Origin: Bog-1181 sp964565765
GTDB taxonomy: Bacteria; Oederibacteriota; PGYV01; Palsa-1178
Direction: 5' to 3'
Assembly (NCBI GenBank): GCA_964565765.1
Contig: CAZMGF010000005.1
Span: 19,290 to 83,289 of the forward strand
DNA: 64,000 nt
Shown: positions 46,501 through 55,680 of the stretch, in pieces
How the letters are laid out: every line of letters starts with the position of its first letter
How positions within the stretch are numbered: position 1 is the first letter of the stretch
Made by a program: the position numbers and the translations under genes
Notes under the pieces: generated by a model
The model's database searches: none
Told to the model about the DNA's origin: nothing
The model's input: only the letters and a program-made list of their open reading frames with translations

Positions 46501-49500
46501 GACATTTGTGGCCGTATCAACGTAATCTTCACTGTCGTGAAGCGCCCCGTACTTTTCATTATACTGGAAATTCAGGTCCCCGTTGGAGGATTCGCTGACC
46601 ACGCCCATATCCACGCTCATTTTAACAGGCTGGTTTGTGTCAACATAAACCCACATTTCAATGGCGCTGTAAAGGTTCAGGTTGTCACCCGCCTGGCTGT
46701 AAATATACCTGAAAGAATCCCACCTGGTATTCGTGAGATTGCTGTACTGAAACCTCAGCATCGTAACCTGGTTTACCGCCGATGTCGGGTTATTCGGGTC
46801 AACGGGCGTGTGTCCCTGCTCCTGGACATTGTCATGGCTCATAAACGCCCTGTCTTCCGGCTGCAGTCCTATCGGAAACTGCGGCAGGGCCGCGGGGAAC
46901 CATTTTGTCAGGGTCATGTCGCAGGCATTGCTTAAATCCGCGGACTCCATCGAGTCAATCATCGCGACGCCGTTTTCGGTGCCGCCGCTCTGGAGGGTCT
47001 GCTGGAAGGTGTTCGGGTTAAAACTGGAATAAGCCATCTCCCCTGTAAACTTGAAATCAACGGGTAAATTAGACTTGTCCACCATCGGCAGGGCGCTTAT
47101 GATGCCGTTTATATTTTCCCTGGTAAGGGCCACATTTACATTATTATCAAGAATCAGCGATGAAAACGGCGTTGTCAGCGAGGTTTCGGTGGAACGCGCG
47201 TCGGGCACAGTGGTTCCGGCGCTGGAATTTTTGTATAACAGCGTTGAATTCAGTTTAACATTGTCCGACATGTTGTAATTAAGGATGCCGCCAAAAAGGT
47301 TTGACTGAGTTGACGCGACAAACGGCATGTACTCATAGACAACTTTTATCACCGTTGTCGGAAGTATTGAGTTCTTGTCCACAAAATTTATATCGCCCGT
47401 CTCATATATTATGTTGTAATCCTTGTCCCTTTTGAGTGCAACGCCGTCCTTTTCAATCCTTTCGCTTCCGTAAACTACCGGCGAATTGTCAAGTTTATAG
47501 GATGAGACATAATAATTATATTCCAGGTGGATCTTGAAATTCGTAATCGGATTATTAAGGTTGTACGCATCATTTTCCTGTCCGTCTTCAGTTGAGATGT
47601 TCGCGGCCGTTGTCGAATCAGGGGCCGGTGCGCCGGCTTGATACATGGACTGGGTAAAGGGAAAAAACGAGGAAAATTTCAATATGCCGAAGTTGGTGTC
47701 AATCGTATACCATTTTGTATAAGGATTAACAGGATCCGTCGGTTGCGGAATAAAATAGGAAGTTGTGCCGTCCGCTTTCTCTACAACAATTTTAAATCCT
47801 GATTTATCAATAGAGTCCTGCGGGTTATATATCTGCGTCCCCTGCATGCTGTAGTAATTAAGAACCTTGTGTGAAAGGTCGCTCTTGTTGCCGTTCTGCA
47901 GCAATGTTTCGCCAGGCTGTGTTATTCCATTAGTATCAGAAACCAGATGGGCCTCGTTAAAATCAAAATTCCCCTGGCCCAGGCCGTTTACCAGCCCGAC
48001 ATACCTGTTGTTGGTCTGGTCATAATAACCCGCGGCTATTATATAATTGTACTGCATCGGCGAGGAAAACTTGACTATATTGGTGCTGTAATCGACCACA
48101 TAATCAACGCCCGAGTAAAGCAGGTCAAAATGATAGGTTCCGGTCGGCGTGGAGGCAATCGAAGTAATATTATCCGTGGCGATTGCGTCGTCTCGGTATA
48201 TGATTACAGAACCGGGTTTTATAACCACCTTCGGGTCCTTTGTTATGTAGTAATATTGATTGGCAATAAACGAAGTGTCATAAATATCAACCCCGTCCCT
48301 TCCGTTTGTGGTCTTTTTTCTTAAGTTGCCCGAGAATGTCTGGATTGCCGTTACACCCTTTGACTGGGCCGCTATCAGCGTCAGGTCGAGCTTATCGCCG
48401 ATATTTATCTTGCCCTTGATGCCGAATAATTTCTGCGGCGAATAGCTGAGGTATTTTGTCGAAGGCACCTGCAGGTCCATATCTCCGAAGGCAACCTCCT
48501 GCAGCGACTCATCCTTGTCGCCTGTATATGATATTGATATTTTGGTATATTCGTCGGTAAGGATGGTCTCGTCGTAATTAACGTCCACGTTTATTTTTCT
48601 TCCGATATTGCCGGTCAGTTTCAGCCTGAGCTTCTGCTGGATGTCAAAATTATCAGGCTGGTTCGTCGTGTTCCTCCACCAGATGTGCTCATAGCTCATC
48701 TGGAGGGATTTTTTGCCCGAGAGCGACAGCCGCGATTCCGGAGGCAGGCCGTATTCGGAAATATCAGCCGTAAGTATGCCTGATTTGCTCACGTCGACAA
48801 GCGGTATCATCCCCTGCAATACATCGCTTGACGCTCCGGTATTGCCCATTACATCGACCGGTTCAATCTTATAATAATATCCCACACCCGGCATGGGCTT
48901 TGAATATGACCATATCATGTTGTCGTTAAAAAATATTGTCTTGCCGTCGTCGCTTTTGAGCCCTTTCCAGAGCCTGTTGTTAATTGGCGTATCCGCGAAA
49001 ACTCCGGCCTGCGTCGACCTGTAAATATTATATCCGGAAATTTCAAAGGTCCCCCCCGCCTTTGACATGTCCCATGATAATTTTATCGACTCCGACGATA
49101 CGACAAGAGATGTGACATTTTTCGGGGCGCCCACCGGTTCAAAGGGCACAGAAGTTAAAGGCGAGGATATTGCCGATGTGTTTCCCGCGTTGTCTATTGT
49201 CTGCAGCATATAAGTATATCTGGCCCCGTTGGTGAGCCCCTTATCATCGTATTCCACAGCCGTATAAGTTGTGCCGTTTAACTGAACAAAAAGTGAATCT
49301 ACGGTGGACCTGAAAATATTATATCCGGTGACGCCGAAAAGCCCGGCGGACCCGGGTTCGGTCCATTTTAAAGTTATATGATTTAGGCCGGGAATGGCGC
49401 GTATATCTTCCGGCGGGGAAAGCGCCCCGGCGGGCGTGGCAGATAAAATATTTGAATCCGGAGACTCCGCGCCGCCGTCAAGGGCGGTTACCTTGTAAAA

Positions 49501-49881
49501 ATATGTCACATTGCTTTTAAGCGGAAACAGGGCCGCGCCTTTTTCGTCAGAAAACTGGTTGTCCGTGAGGGGCGCCTTGTTTATTTTAACAAACCCGTCC
49601 TTCTCCGATGTTGAACGGTATATGTTGAATGTTATTTTGTCATTTTCAAAGCTTCCCCATACGATATTTATCTTCATGCCGTCCGCGTTTACCTGAAGCA
49701 GGTCCGGGCTTTTCGGCGGTGTTGCCATTGCCGTTGTTGTTCCCGCCGAAGGAGCCGGTACCGCTGCGGCCGTGGCTGTCAGAGCAGCGGCGTCCGTCGC
49801 CGCGGATATTAAAACAGGCGGGAATAAAAAGAGCGCCGGAATAAGGGCTGCTTTTAAGATTGCGGCGCGTGTGTTTTTCAT
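43528..49881 (-). CDS. SprA/Sov-like giant outer-membrane protein with N-terminal fibronectin domains
   Basis: 2117 residues. Signal peptide about 1-28. Three fibronectin type III domains lie at about 55-365. From about 370 the sequence shows SprA-type N-terminal blocks: DVNYDET, ISISYTGDKDESLQEVAFGDMDLQVP and SPQKLFGIKGKINIGDKLDLTLIAAQSKG. A jelly-roll-like region (about 1000-1300, phrases such as GNGTWTSIKIPLKDI) and a long run of beta strands follow, ending in Phe as outer-membrane barrels do. SprA is the 36-strand export channel of the type IX system and binds PorV. Homology is judged by eye; fibronectin domains on SprA are unusual. Confidence 0.75.
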   Translation of the reverse strand: MKNTRAAILKAALIPALFLFPPVLISAATDAAALTATAAAVPAPSAGTTTAMATPPKSPDLLQVNADGMKINIVWGSFENDKITFNIYRSTSEKDGFVKINKAPLTDNQFSDEKGAALFPLKSNVTYFYKVTALDGGAESPDSNILSATPAGALSPPEDIRAIPGLNHITLKWTEPGSAGLFGVTGYNIFRSTVDSLFVQLNGTTYTAVEYDDKGLTNGARYTYMLQTIDNAGNTSAISSPLTSVPFEPVGAPKNVTSLVVSSESIKLSWDMSKAGGTFEISGYNIYRSTQAGVFADTPINNRLWKGLKSDDGKTIFFNDNMIWSYSKPMPGVGYYYKIEPVDVMGNTGASSDVLQGMIPLVDVSKSGILTADISEYGLPPESRLSLSGKKSLQMSYEHIWWRNTTNQPDNFDIQQKLRLKLTGNIGRKINVDVNYDETILTDEYTKISISYTGDKDESLQEVAFGDMDLQVPSTKYLSYSPQKLFGIKGKINIGDKLDLTLIAAQSKGVTAIQTFSGNLRKKTTNGRDGVDIYDTSFIANQYYYITKDPKVVIKPGSVIIYRDDAIATDNITSIASTPTGTYHFDLLYSGVDYVVDYSTNIVKFSSPMQYNYIIAAGYYDQTNNRYVGLVNGLGQGNFDFNEAHLVSDTNGITQPGETLLQNGNKSDLSHKVLNYYSMQGTQIYNPQDSIDKSGFKIVVEKADGTTSYFIPQPTDPVNPYTKWYTIDTNFGILKFSSFFPFTQSMYQAGAPAPDSTTAANISTEDGQENDAYNLNNPITNFKIHLEYNYYVSSYKLDNSPVVYGSERIEKDGVALKRDKDYNIIYETGDINFVDKNSILPTTVIKVVYEYMPFVASTQSNLFGGILNYNMSDNVKLNSTLLYKNSSAGTTVPDARSTETSLTTPFSSLILDNNVNVALTRENINGIISALPMVDKSNLPVDFKFTGEMAYSSFNPNTFQQTLQSGGTENGVAMIDSMESADLSNACDMTLTKWFPAALPQFPIGLQPEDRAFMSHDNVQEQGHTPVDPNNPTSAVNQVTMLRFQYSNLTNTRWDSFRYIYSQAGDNLNLYSAIEMWVYVDTNQPVKMSVDMGVVSESSNGDLNFQYNEKYGALHDSEDYVDTATNVVPNGIFTTDKDRGISPGIYTGLPGSTPAYWGANNAVLDTEDMNNNGIMDGTADEAYYQFASEGGGVNHPEFYLTGNGTWTSIKIPLKDITRAVGSVIGDPNDPNFMSMIKHVRLNFIGTSSTPASGTIKIESIKFTGNSWRVQALSGVTDAAGNTIIADTTKLNAETVNQTTDPNYVYNSNYFAYSTTSDLQYETSLKLTNNMTNYDLTPDGRPLYYVNKILNSKTSGYDYHAYKYIKFDVYIPHKAAPQNGRVIFLRIGSNTDYTTNYFQFNEQYSNIAEGKWITLIFALDGSDGKRTTPVYPSLPNIREIQYISIGVINPNTLNIPAVAGGEILYIDNIRLTDAKTQVGTAKAATSTLNYKGVGSVTQSYEDRETDFNTMADAGTGAIQQHYTAQNVTLNYTQLPFMPITSTYFKTAQYTDAEYKNDIGYTNNDQLGDVFSEGVNNYVTFSLVPDMQLSANSTIKNVKTIYYGVLINDFESNINNYWSVSPALAWKVPSNLFFIPLGTNNISAKMLIENTGLNYYVADDSYGNSINITSQYYDQQRYDRTQNYSWTGNYSIAGLIMGPSYAYNLVEEKGNITAQYSYYLNYLNSITHLYVGDFILLKREITPKVSLSYPTAWIFSPQLNYTHDYNLDLTQDALNTHGRLDASSGLKLSSIFPGFPDITSYSFSVDSTNRYDNLAYPDSFDMFSHMTFERQWDAMLWKMVLTGENNGSSISDREMQAYENIASNGAFVITHSLNLSEIKLFGFMGILPSTASYSSNTSFSSRGASASYMENENVNIQSLYFNNITIPLPVLRDLFTKQTLSAGYTYTRQISMDSNKTIISDAITNKLNNLQISYSTGPDGVKGALALSGSWTNTISGLMSYWADNISPTLTMTYNLKLTKPITIPGWLPFIGDKTFRLDQAININGSFGVVKNWGGGVNDANTHMVNSTQYAFTSNAAYNVMQNLKITAELDYSHLDDMVVRTNSNDRFKISITGEIEF

Positions 49882-49883
49882 AA

Positions 49884-51518
49884 TCAGATGTTGAGCCTAT
49901 TAATAACAGACTTCATTCCTTCAGTCTTGGCGTACAGCTCCTGCATGGTCGCGTCCAGATTCTCAATGCCCGCGGTCTCCTCTTCGATCGATGCGGAAAT
50001 GTTCTCAATATTTGCCGCCATGTCATTTATAACACGTTCCACCTCGGCTATGATTCCGACTATTTCATGGACGTTATTGACCTCGTTTCCGGTAAGAGAA
50101 TCTATCCCTGTTGACAGCCTCATGGTCTCTTCTATATGCTGTTTGATGCCGACAAAAGCCTCGGCCGCTTCGTTGGCGACAAGAACCCCCCTGGAGATAG
50201 TGGAGGCCGCCGATGAAATCTTTTGCACAGTTGTGTCAGTCGACCTGTTTATATCCTTTATCTCCTCGGCTATTTTCTTGGAAGCCGCCGCCGTGGATTC
50301 CGCAAGCTGCCTTATTTCTTCGGCAACAACCGCGAAGCCCCTGCCCGCGTCTCCGGCGCGCGCCGCTTCAATGGAAGCGTTCAAAGCAAGGAGGTTTGTC
50401 TGCTCCGCTATATCCTTTATAAGGGTTGTCACCTTGCTTATTTCCGTTGTCCTCGAGCCGAGCCGGTCAACGGTCTCTTTAAGGTCCTTCATAATGGAAT
50501 TTGTGGAGTGTATTTCTTCTATCACGTTATTAATTGCCTTCTCTCCGGCTTTGGCCGTGGTGTCCATCTTTCTGCTGAAGTCCACGCCGTGGCCGGTCTC
50601 TTCCCTGATTTTCCCTATGTCTTCGGCTATCCTTCCGGTTATCGTACGTGTTGACTTTATATTCTCGGTATAGCCGGATACTTTTTTCGCGAGTTCCTGC
50701 GCCGACGTGGAAATAAAATCCGCTGTTGCCGTTATGTCGGTAAACGAACTTCTTATTTCTGAAAATGCCGCCTGTATAAGGTCAAACTCCCGTTTTAAAT
50801 CCTGTATGCCCGCCTTTGAGAGCCTGACAGACTGATTATGCGCGTTTGCCTGGGGCAAAACTCCGAATATTTCAAGAAAATCAGCGCTGCCTTCCGTTTC
50901 CATATTCGAGTCAAAATATTTCCTTATCCTGTCATTTATTCCGGAAAAGAAAAAGAAGGCCCACGCGCATAATATTATTGTAAATGCCATTGATATGGCG
51001 AAAAGCCACCTGAAATATGAAGTCACCCTTTTAAGGTCGGCTGTTGACGCCGGCGCGGGCGCCGAGAGCTTCGCGGCATAAGCCTCGGCTTTCACAACAA
51101 GGTCCTTGTTGGGCATGATAACCGCCGTAAGGCTTTTGACCGTAATATTATCCCAGTCGGGCGTCACAACGCGCGCGGCGGCTTTTAAGAGATCTTTTTT
51201 CTGGCTTTCATCGGTTATCGCGGAAATTATACTTTCATAATCCGGCCTTTTATATACCGGGAATGACGACCTTTTAAGGTTGTCATCCTTTAATTCCCTT
51301 AAGTAACGCAGAACCTCGCCGTAATACCGCGCGTATGAAACAAGCGTCTGCGCCGCGGTCAAATCCGCTGAATCAGCGGCCGACGCGGCGGCGGTATTTT
51401 GCATGTGCCTTTTTGCGCTGCCCGCCGTCACGGCAAAGGCAACGGTATTGGCCAGGAGCGCGGCCGCGAAAATATAAAGTATAAAGTTCCTGTTATAAAC
51501 CCCGGACCATTTTCTCAT
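49884..51518 (-). CDS. Methyl-accepting chemotaxis protein
   Basis: 544 residues. Two membrane helices (about 10-33 and 171-193) frame a roughly 135-residue periplasmic domain rich in helices. The cytoplasmic signalling hairpin has the conserved tip IAEQTNLLALNASIEAARAGDAGRGFAVVAEEIRQLAES. I see no clear HAMP domain. The start shares one base with the stop of the gene before it (TAATG). No cheA or cheW is in the window. Its place next to sprA links sensing and surface export in one operon; the ligand is unknown. Confidence 0.92.
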   Translation of the reverse strand: MRKWSGVYNRNFILYIFAAALLANTVAFAVTAGSAKRHMQNTAAASAADSADLTAAQTLVSYARYYGEVLRYLRELKDDNLKRSSFPVYKRPDYESIISAITDESQKKDLLKAAARVVTPDWDNITVKSLTAVIMPNKDLVVKAEAYAAKLSAPAPASTADLKRVTSYFRWLFAISMAFTIILCAWAFFFFSGINDRIRKYFDSNMETEGSADFLEIFGVLPQANAHNQSVRLSKAGIQDLKREFDLIQAAFSEIRSSFTDITATADFISTSAQELAKKVSGYTENIKSTRTITGRIAEDIGKIREETGHGVDFSRKMDTTAKAGEKAINNVIEEIHSTNSIMKDLKETVDRLGSRTTEISKVTTLIKDIAEQTNLLALNASIEAARAGDAGRGFAVVAEEIRQLAESTAAASKKIAEEIKDINRSTDTTVQKISSAASTISRGVLVANEAAEAFVGIKQHIEETMRLSTGIDSLTGNEVNNVHEIVGIIAEVERVINDMAANIENISASIEEETAGIENLDATMQELYAKTEGMKSVINRLNI

Positions 51519-52177
51519 TATTCACCGGCACTTATCAGCCCCGTTTCTTCGGCTGTTAAATTGTCTGTCATCTTTACTATCCCGACGCCTTTAGCGTACC
51601 ACACCGCCCTGTCCATATGGGGCGATTTGTACGTGACCTTATAGGTCTCAAGCTCTCCCGCCGGAGTGGACATTTTTTCCTTTGAAACAATCTCGCCTGT
51701 CACAACCTCGCCCATATACATGGCGGCCCTGAAGCTCATGCCGGTTTTCACGGTGTACGGCATGATTACAAAAACATCCTTAACCAGCGGCCCGCCGTTC
51801 TCTGAATAAGCCAGTTTCGCGATGCCCTTTTTTTCATCTTCTGCGTAATATTCCCGTACTGTAAGGTATGTTCCCTTGTCCATTTTATCCATAACGCTGC
51901 ATTCGTATCCGTAAACATTTTCTGTTTTGCCCTGTATCTGCCATTCCTGCGGGTTCTTTCCCTTTATGTTATAAACAAGCTTTTTCCCGGGGTCCAGGGG
52001 AAAATAAGCCGATGCCGTCTCCCCCTTTAAAAGCAGTATTATAATTATTGCAATGAGCGCCGCCGCCGCGGCAGAGCCGCCCGCTATTACCGCGGTGTAA
52101 ATCCGCTTTTTTGCCTTGGCGTCCTTTTCCTTTTTTTCATGTTTCTCAAGCATCTTGTCTATATCAATATCAGCCAT
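51518..52177 (-). CDS. Membrane-anchored protein of unknown function
   Basis: 219 residues from the ATG at 52177 (GGAGG 8 bases upstream; an earlier in-frame ATG at 52192 overlaps that site). A charged cytoplasmic N-terminus (MADIDIDKMLEKHEKKEKDAK) is followed by one membrane helix (about 32-52). A roughly 165-residue outer domain begins FPLDPGKKLVYNIKGK and resembles the beta-rich repeat seen in TapB-like or lipoprotein-like domains. Not assigned. It is coupled to the chemoreceptor by TAATG and may act with it. Confidence 0.7.
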   Translation of the reverse strand: MADIDIDKMLEKHEKKEKDAKAKKRIYTAVIAGGSAAAAALIAIIIILLLKGETASAYFPLDPGKKLVYNIKGKNPQEWQIQGKTENVYGYECSVMDKMDKGTYLTVREYYAEDEKKGIAKLAYSENGGPLVKDVFVIMPYTVKTGMSFRAAMYMGEVVTGEIVSKEKMSTPAGELETYKVTYKSPHMDRAVWYAKGVGIVKMTDNLTAEETGLISAGE

Positions 52178-52228
52178 GCCACGCGCCTCCATAAATTAAG
52201 CCGCAAAGGGCCTCTTTAAAAAAGCCTG

Positions 52229-53290
52229 CTAAAAAATCCCGGGCAGCGCCTTCATCCTTGAAAAAACTTCCTCCGGGTCTATGCCGTTCATGCATTCAAT
52301 CGCCGTCGGGCACTGCATCCTGTCGCACGGCGCGCAGGCCATTGTTGAATGCACTTCCAGGTGCCGGCTGTTTCCTGATGGCACCCACGACCTGTAATTG
52401 GTGGGGCCGAACACGGTCACACTCGGCACATCAAGGGCCGTCGCCAGGTGGTTCGGCGCCCCGTCGTTCGAGACAAAAGCGTCGAGCCTTTGCAGCACGG
52501 CCCCCAGCTGCTTTAATGTCGTCTGCGGCGCCAGGAAAACATCCTTTTTATCCTCTTTTATAAGGGATAATATTTTTTCCGCCATGGGCTTCTCCCCCGG
52601 CCCCCATACGATGATTATCTTTTTATCTTTAAAAGAACGTATTATAATGTCAGCAAGCTGAGCGAACTTGTATTCCGGCCAGCGCTTCGTTATCCATGTT
52701 CCGGCCCCGTTAAGGCCAAAAAGAGTATCCCTAGATTTGACGTTTATCGATGAATAAAAGTTGTCCGCGTATTTAATGTCGGCATCTTCAAGGTAAAAAT
52801 CGGTTTTACCGCCGTCGTCCGGTATGCCTATTGCCTTTAAAAGGTCCATATGGTAAAAGGCATTGTATTTTGGCGGCTGATCCGGCCTGACAACCACATT
52901 GTAAAAGTACTTTCTGCCCCTGAAATTAAAGCCGATCCTCCATCTTGCGCCGGTCAAAAAGCTCATTAAAGCGGTGCGCAGGTTCCCCCAGAGGTCGAAA
53001 ACAATGTCATATTTTCGCTCCGCCAGTCCGGCATAAAACGCAACTGTATCCCTTATTTTCACACCTAACGGCGCCTTTTTCAACCTGTTTTTTTCGTAAA
53101 TAACCATGCGCGTAAGATAGGGGTTGCCCCGTAATACTTCTATGCCCATGGGCTCCACCACCATGTCGATTTCCGCCTCCGGCAGGGCCTTTTTAAGCGC
53201 CCTGATAAAGGCCGTCACAAGTATAATGTCGCCTATCGCCTTGTGGCGGATGATCAGGGCTTTTTTAACCTTTTTTAAGTCAACTTTCAT
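52229..53290 (-). CDS. Glycosyltransferase family 9 (heptosyltransferase type)
   Basis: 353 residues. The N-terminal IIRHKAIGDIILVTAFIRALKKALPEAEIDMVV and the C-terminal FVSNDGAPNHLATALDVPSVTVFGPTNYRSW are GT9 blocks. GT9 enzymes add ADP-heptose to lipid A-core. This supports an LPS-type outer membrane. It is followed 32 bases downstream of an O-antigen-ligase-like gene, consistent with a polysaccharide set. The exact sugar cannot be told. Confidence 0.9.
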   Translation of the reverse strand: MKVDLKKVKKALIIRHKAIGDIILVTAFIRALKKALPEAEIDMVVEPMGIEVLRGNPYLTRMVIYEKNRLKKAPLGVKIRDTVAFYAGLAERKYDIVFDLWGNLRTALMSFLTGARWRIGFNFRGRKYFYNVVVRPDQPPKYNAFYHMDLLKAIGIPDDGGKTDFYLEDADIKYADNFYSSINVKSRDTLFGLNGAGTWITKRWPEYKFAQLADIIIRSFKDKKIIIVWGPGEKPMAEKILSLIKEDKKDVFLAPQTTLKQLGAVLQRLDAFVSNDGAPNHLATALDVPSVTVFGPTNYRSWVPSGNSRHLEVHSTMACAPCDRMQCPTAIECMNGIDPEEVFSRMKALPGIF

Positions 53291-53322
53291 GGGTTCTCCT
53301 AATCCAGCAATATATTGATATG

Positions 53323-54576
53323 CTATTTGGTCTGTGTAATTGCTTTTTTTTCAAGCCTCAGCGCGGCAAATGCCACACCCATGAGGTACCAGAATATCAG
53401 CGCCACCTGGGACGAAAAGAAATTATACTCAAAAAATCCGTTTATAAAAAAGGCCGCGTTAACACACAGGGCCGCCATGAGCACGTATTTAAAGACAGGA
53501 TTTTGTGCCGCTTTTATCCCCCTGTACATTTCAGTCCAGAAAGCCGCGAATATCCATAAAAAAGCCGCCAGGCCCGGCAGCCCGTCGATCACGGCTATCT
53601 GGATAAAATTATTATGAAGGTGGCCCGCATTCGGCTCTATGGCTGAAGGGCTTATATATTTCGGATACACTTTGTCCACATTTCCGGTTCCCACGCCTAT
53701 TAACGGCCTGTCATGGATCATTTTTAAGCCGCTGTCCCACATGAGCAGCCTTTCGCTCTGTGAGTTGCCTTTTTCCAGGTTAAAAGAATCCCTGAATCTT
53801 TCCATGAAAGAGGAGTTCCACGAGATTCCGGCCACAATGGCGGCGGATATCAGAAGGACCGCGAAAAATTTTTTATCAACCATGAAGGAAAGCATGAACA
53901 CTCCGGCCGCCGCGCCTATCCATGAGCTGCGGGTGGATGTCCCGAGCAGGCCGAGCGCGATTAAAAACATCGCGGTTATGTACAGGAATTTAGGGGTGTG
54001 GTCGCCGTTCTCATTTTTGAGCCTGTAGGCCACGATTCCGGCCGCGGTGACGAGCCCCATCATGAGCATTCCGCCCGCGTGCATATGATTTCCCGAAAAC
54101 GAAACGGCCCTGAAAAAAGCCTCATGGTTCACATATTTGTGCGTTATTGTATTAAAAACGCACCACGCCCCCACAAATGCCGCTCCGCCGGCGAAGAACC
54201 CCGCCCCCATCCTGAGCGGGTAGACCTCGGTGTAAACATTAGCGGCTGTAAAAAAAGCCAGTATAAGATAGGCTTTTCTGAAATCAATAAGGCCCGACTT
54301 CATATCCACGCCGAATACGGCATTGACAAGATGGATAAGGACAAATACCGCGATGGGGAGCGACAGCGGCGTAGAGAAAAAATCCCTTATGTTTATCTCG
54401 CGTTTAACCGCCCTTATTACAAAAAGCAACATGGTTATAATAAAGAAAATCTCCGAAATCGTTATTGAAACAGGCGCGAAAAAAGCATACCCCAGCATTG
54501 ACCCCAGAGTCAGATTCTTAAGGGTAAAATGGTTTTTTTTGTCCAATTTATCTCTCCTGATAATTTTAATTGCCAT
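53323..54576 (-). CDS. O-antigen ligase/polymerase family membrane protein
   Basis: 417 residues with about 11 membrane segments. The Wzy_C signature is seen as TSTRSSWIGAAAGVFML plus the periplasmic loop SERLLMWDSGLKMIHDRPLIGVGTGNVDKVYPKY and GHLHNNFIQIAVIDGLPGL. These proteins join or polymerise O-antigen or other glycans. WaaL and Wzy cannot be separated by sequence. It lies between a LacI regulator and a GT9 enzyme. Confidence 0.87.
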   Translation of the reverse strand: MAIKIIRRDKLDKKNHFTLKNLTLGSMLGYAFFAPVSITISEIFFIITMLLFVIRAVKREINIRDFFSTPLSLPIAVFVLIHLVNAVFGVDMKSGLIDFRKAYLILAFFTAANVYTEVYPLRMGAGFFAGGAAFVGAWCVFNTITHKYVNHEAFFRAVSFSGNHMHAGGMLMMGLVTAAGIVAYRLKNENGDHTPKFLYITAMFLIALGLLGTSTRSSWIGAAAGVFMLSFMVDKKFFAVLLISAAIVAGISWNSSFMERFRDSFNLEKGNSQSERLLMWDSGLKMIHDRPLIGVGTGNVDKVYPKYISPSAIEPNAGHLHNNFIQIAVIDGLPGLAAFLWIFAAFWTEMYRGIKAAQNPVFKYVLMAALCVNAAFFINGFFEYNFFSSQVALIFWYLMGVAFAALRLEKKAITQTK

Positions 54577-54659
54577 TAATTATAGACCAAAAATGATAAA
54601 AATGCCAAAATTATTTTAGATAAACGGCGGGATTGATATAAGCCTGGGCTGCGGGGCCT

Positions 54660-55676
54660 TCAGGCCCTGTTCTGGACGGAATTTCTTAATATAAGCGACG
54701 TGGGAAAAACAATGTTTTCCACCCTGTTCTTCTTGGTGTTGATAATATCCACAAGTATCTCCGCCGCTTTCATGCCCATGGCTTCCTTGTTGATGTCCAG
54801 CGTTGATATTGAAGGAATAAAATGGCCGCTTAATTCAATATTATCAAAGCCTATTACGCTCACATCCTCGGGCACCCTGATCGAGTTTTCCTTGAGCATA
54901 TTAATGGCCATAATGGCGTTGACATCGTTGCAGGCAAAAATGGCGTCAATCTTTTTCCCGGCTGAAAGTATTTTTTTCATCCAGTCCGTTCCAGGCGCTT
55001 CGGTCTCATTAAATACAATAATATCATTGTCAACCGGAACGGAGTTTTCCAGGAGGGCTTTTTTATATCCTTCGGCCCTCTGCCTGAAGCTGTACCTTCC
55101 CGACGCCCCGGAAATATAAGCTATCCTCCTGTGGCCGGTCCTGATAAGGTGGCTGACCGCGCTGTAAGCGCCTTCAAGATTATCCATCATTATATTTGTT
55201 ATTCCGGCATCCTTCACATAATTATCGACCATAACCGCCGGGGGGGATTTTTCAATCAGCATTCTTACAAAATCCGCCGGCATGTGGCCTAGAAGGATAA
55301 CTCCGTCAACAGATTTTTCCTTTACCATTTTCGGCATTTCATTGGCCGCCACCTGCTCTCCGCGCAGGACATTTGTCACAAGGTTCAGGTCCTCATTTAT
55401 GAGCCTTTCTTCTATACCCTCTATTATCCTGGAATAAAAAGGGTTTGTGAGCATCGGGGCGTGAAAATATCGGACGGTTATAACCCCGATGTTGCCGGTC
55501 TTTCTCATGGCAAGCGCGCGGGCGAAATGCGAGGGTTCGTAATTCATCTCCCTTGCTATTTCCCTTATGCGCTCCTTGGTGCCCGTGCCGACATCCTTCC
55601 TGTCGTTTAAAGCCTTTGACGCCGTGGAAATTGATACGCCGGCCTTTTTTGCCACTTCATAAATGGTAATTTTCAA
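54660..55676 (-). CDS. LacI family transcriptional regulator
   Basis: 338 residues. The N-terminal helix-turn-helix and hinge are typical (IYEVAKKAGVSISTASKALN). A periplasmic-binding-protein-like sensor domain follows (GHRRIAYISGASGRYSFRQRAEGYKKAL; DVSVIGFDNIELSGH). The start is TTG at 55676 with AGGTGAAGAA upstream. It follows the TPR gene by four bases, so it is the last gene of the PorV-OmpA operon, whose promoter region has two LacI-type AANCGNTT sites. The effector, probably a sugar, is unknown. Confidence 0.93.
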   Translation of the reverse strand: MKITIYEVAKKAGVSISTASKALNDRKDVGTGTKERIREIAREMNYEPSHFARALAMRKTGNIGVITVRYFHAPMLTNPFYSRIIEGIEERLINEDLNLVTNVLRGEQVAANEMPKMVKEKSVDGVILLGHMPADFVRMLIEKSPPAVMVDNYVKDAGITNIMMDNLEGAYSAVSHLIRTGHRRIAYISGASGRYSFRQRAEGYKKALLENSVPVDNDIIVFNETEAPGTDWMKKILSAGKKIDAIFACNDVNAIMAINMLKENSIRVPEDVSVIGFDNIELSGHFIPSISTLDINKEAMGMKAAEILVDIINTKKNRVENIVFPTSLILRNSVQNRA

Positions 55677-55680
55677 TTCT

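Noticed and set aside
46297..46935. 212-codon + strand frame inside the SprA-like gene
   Set aside because: It is antisense to a continuous 2117-codon frame with good homology; no start signals.
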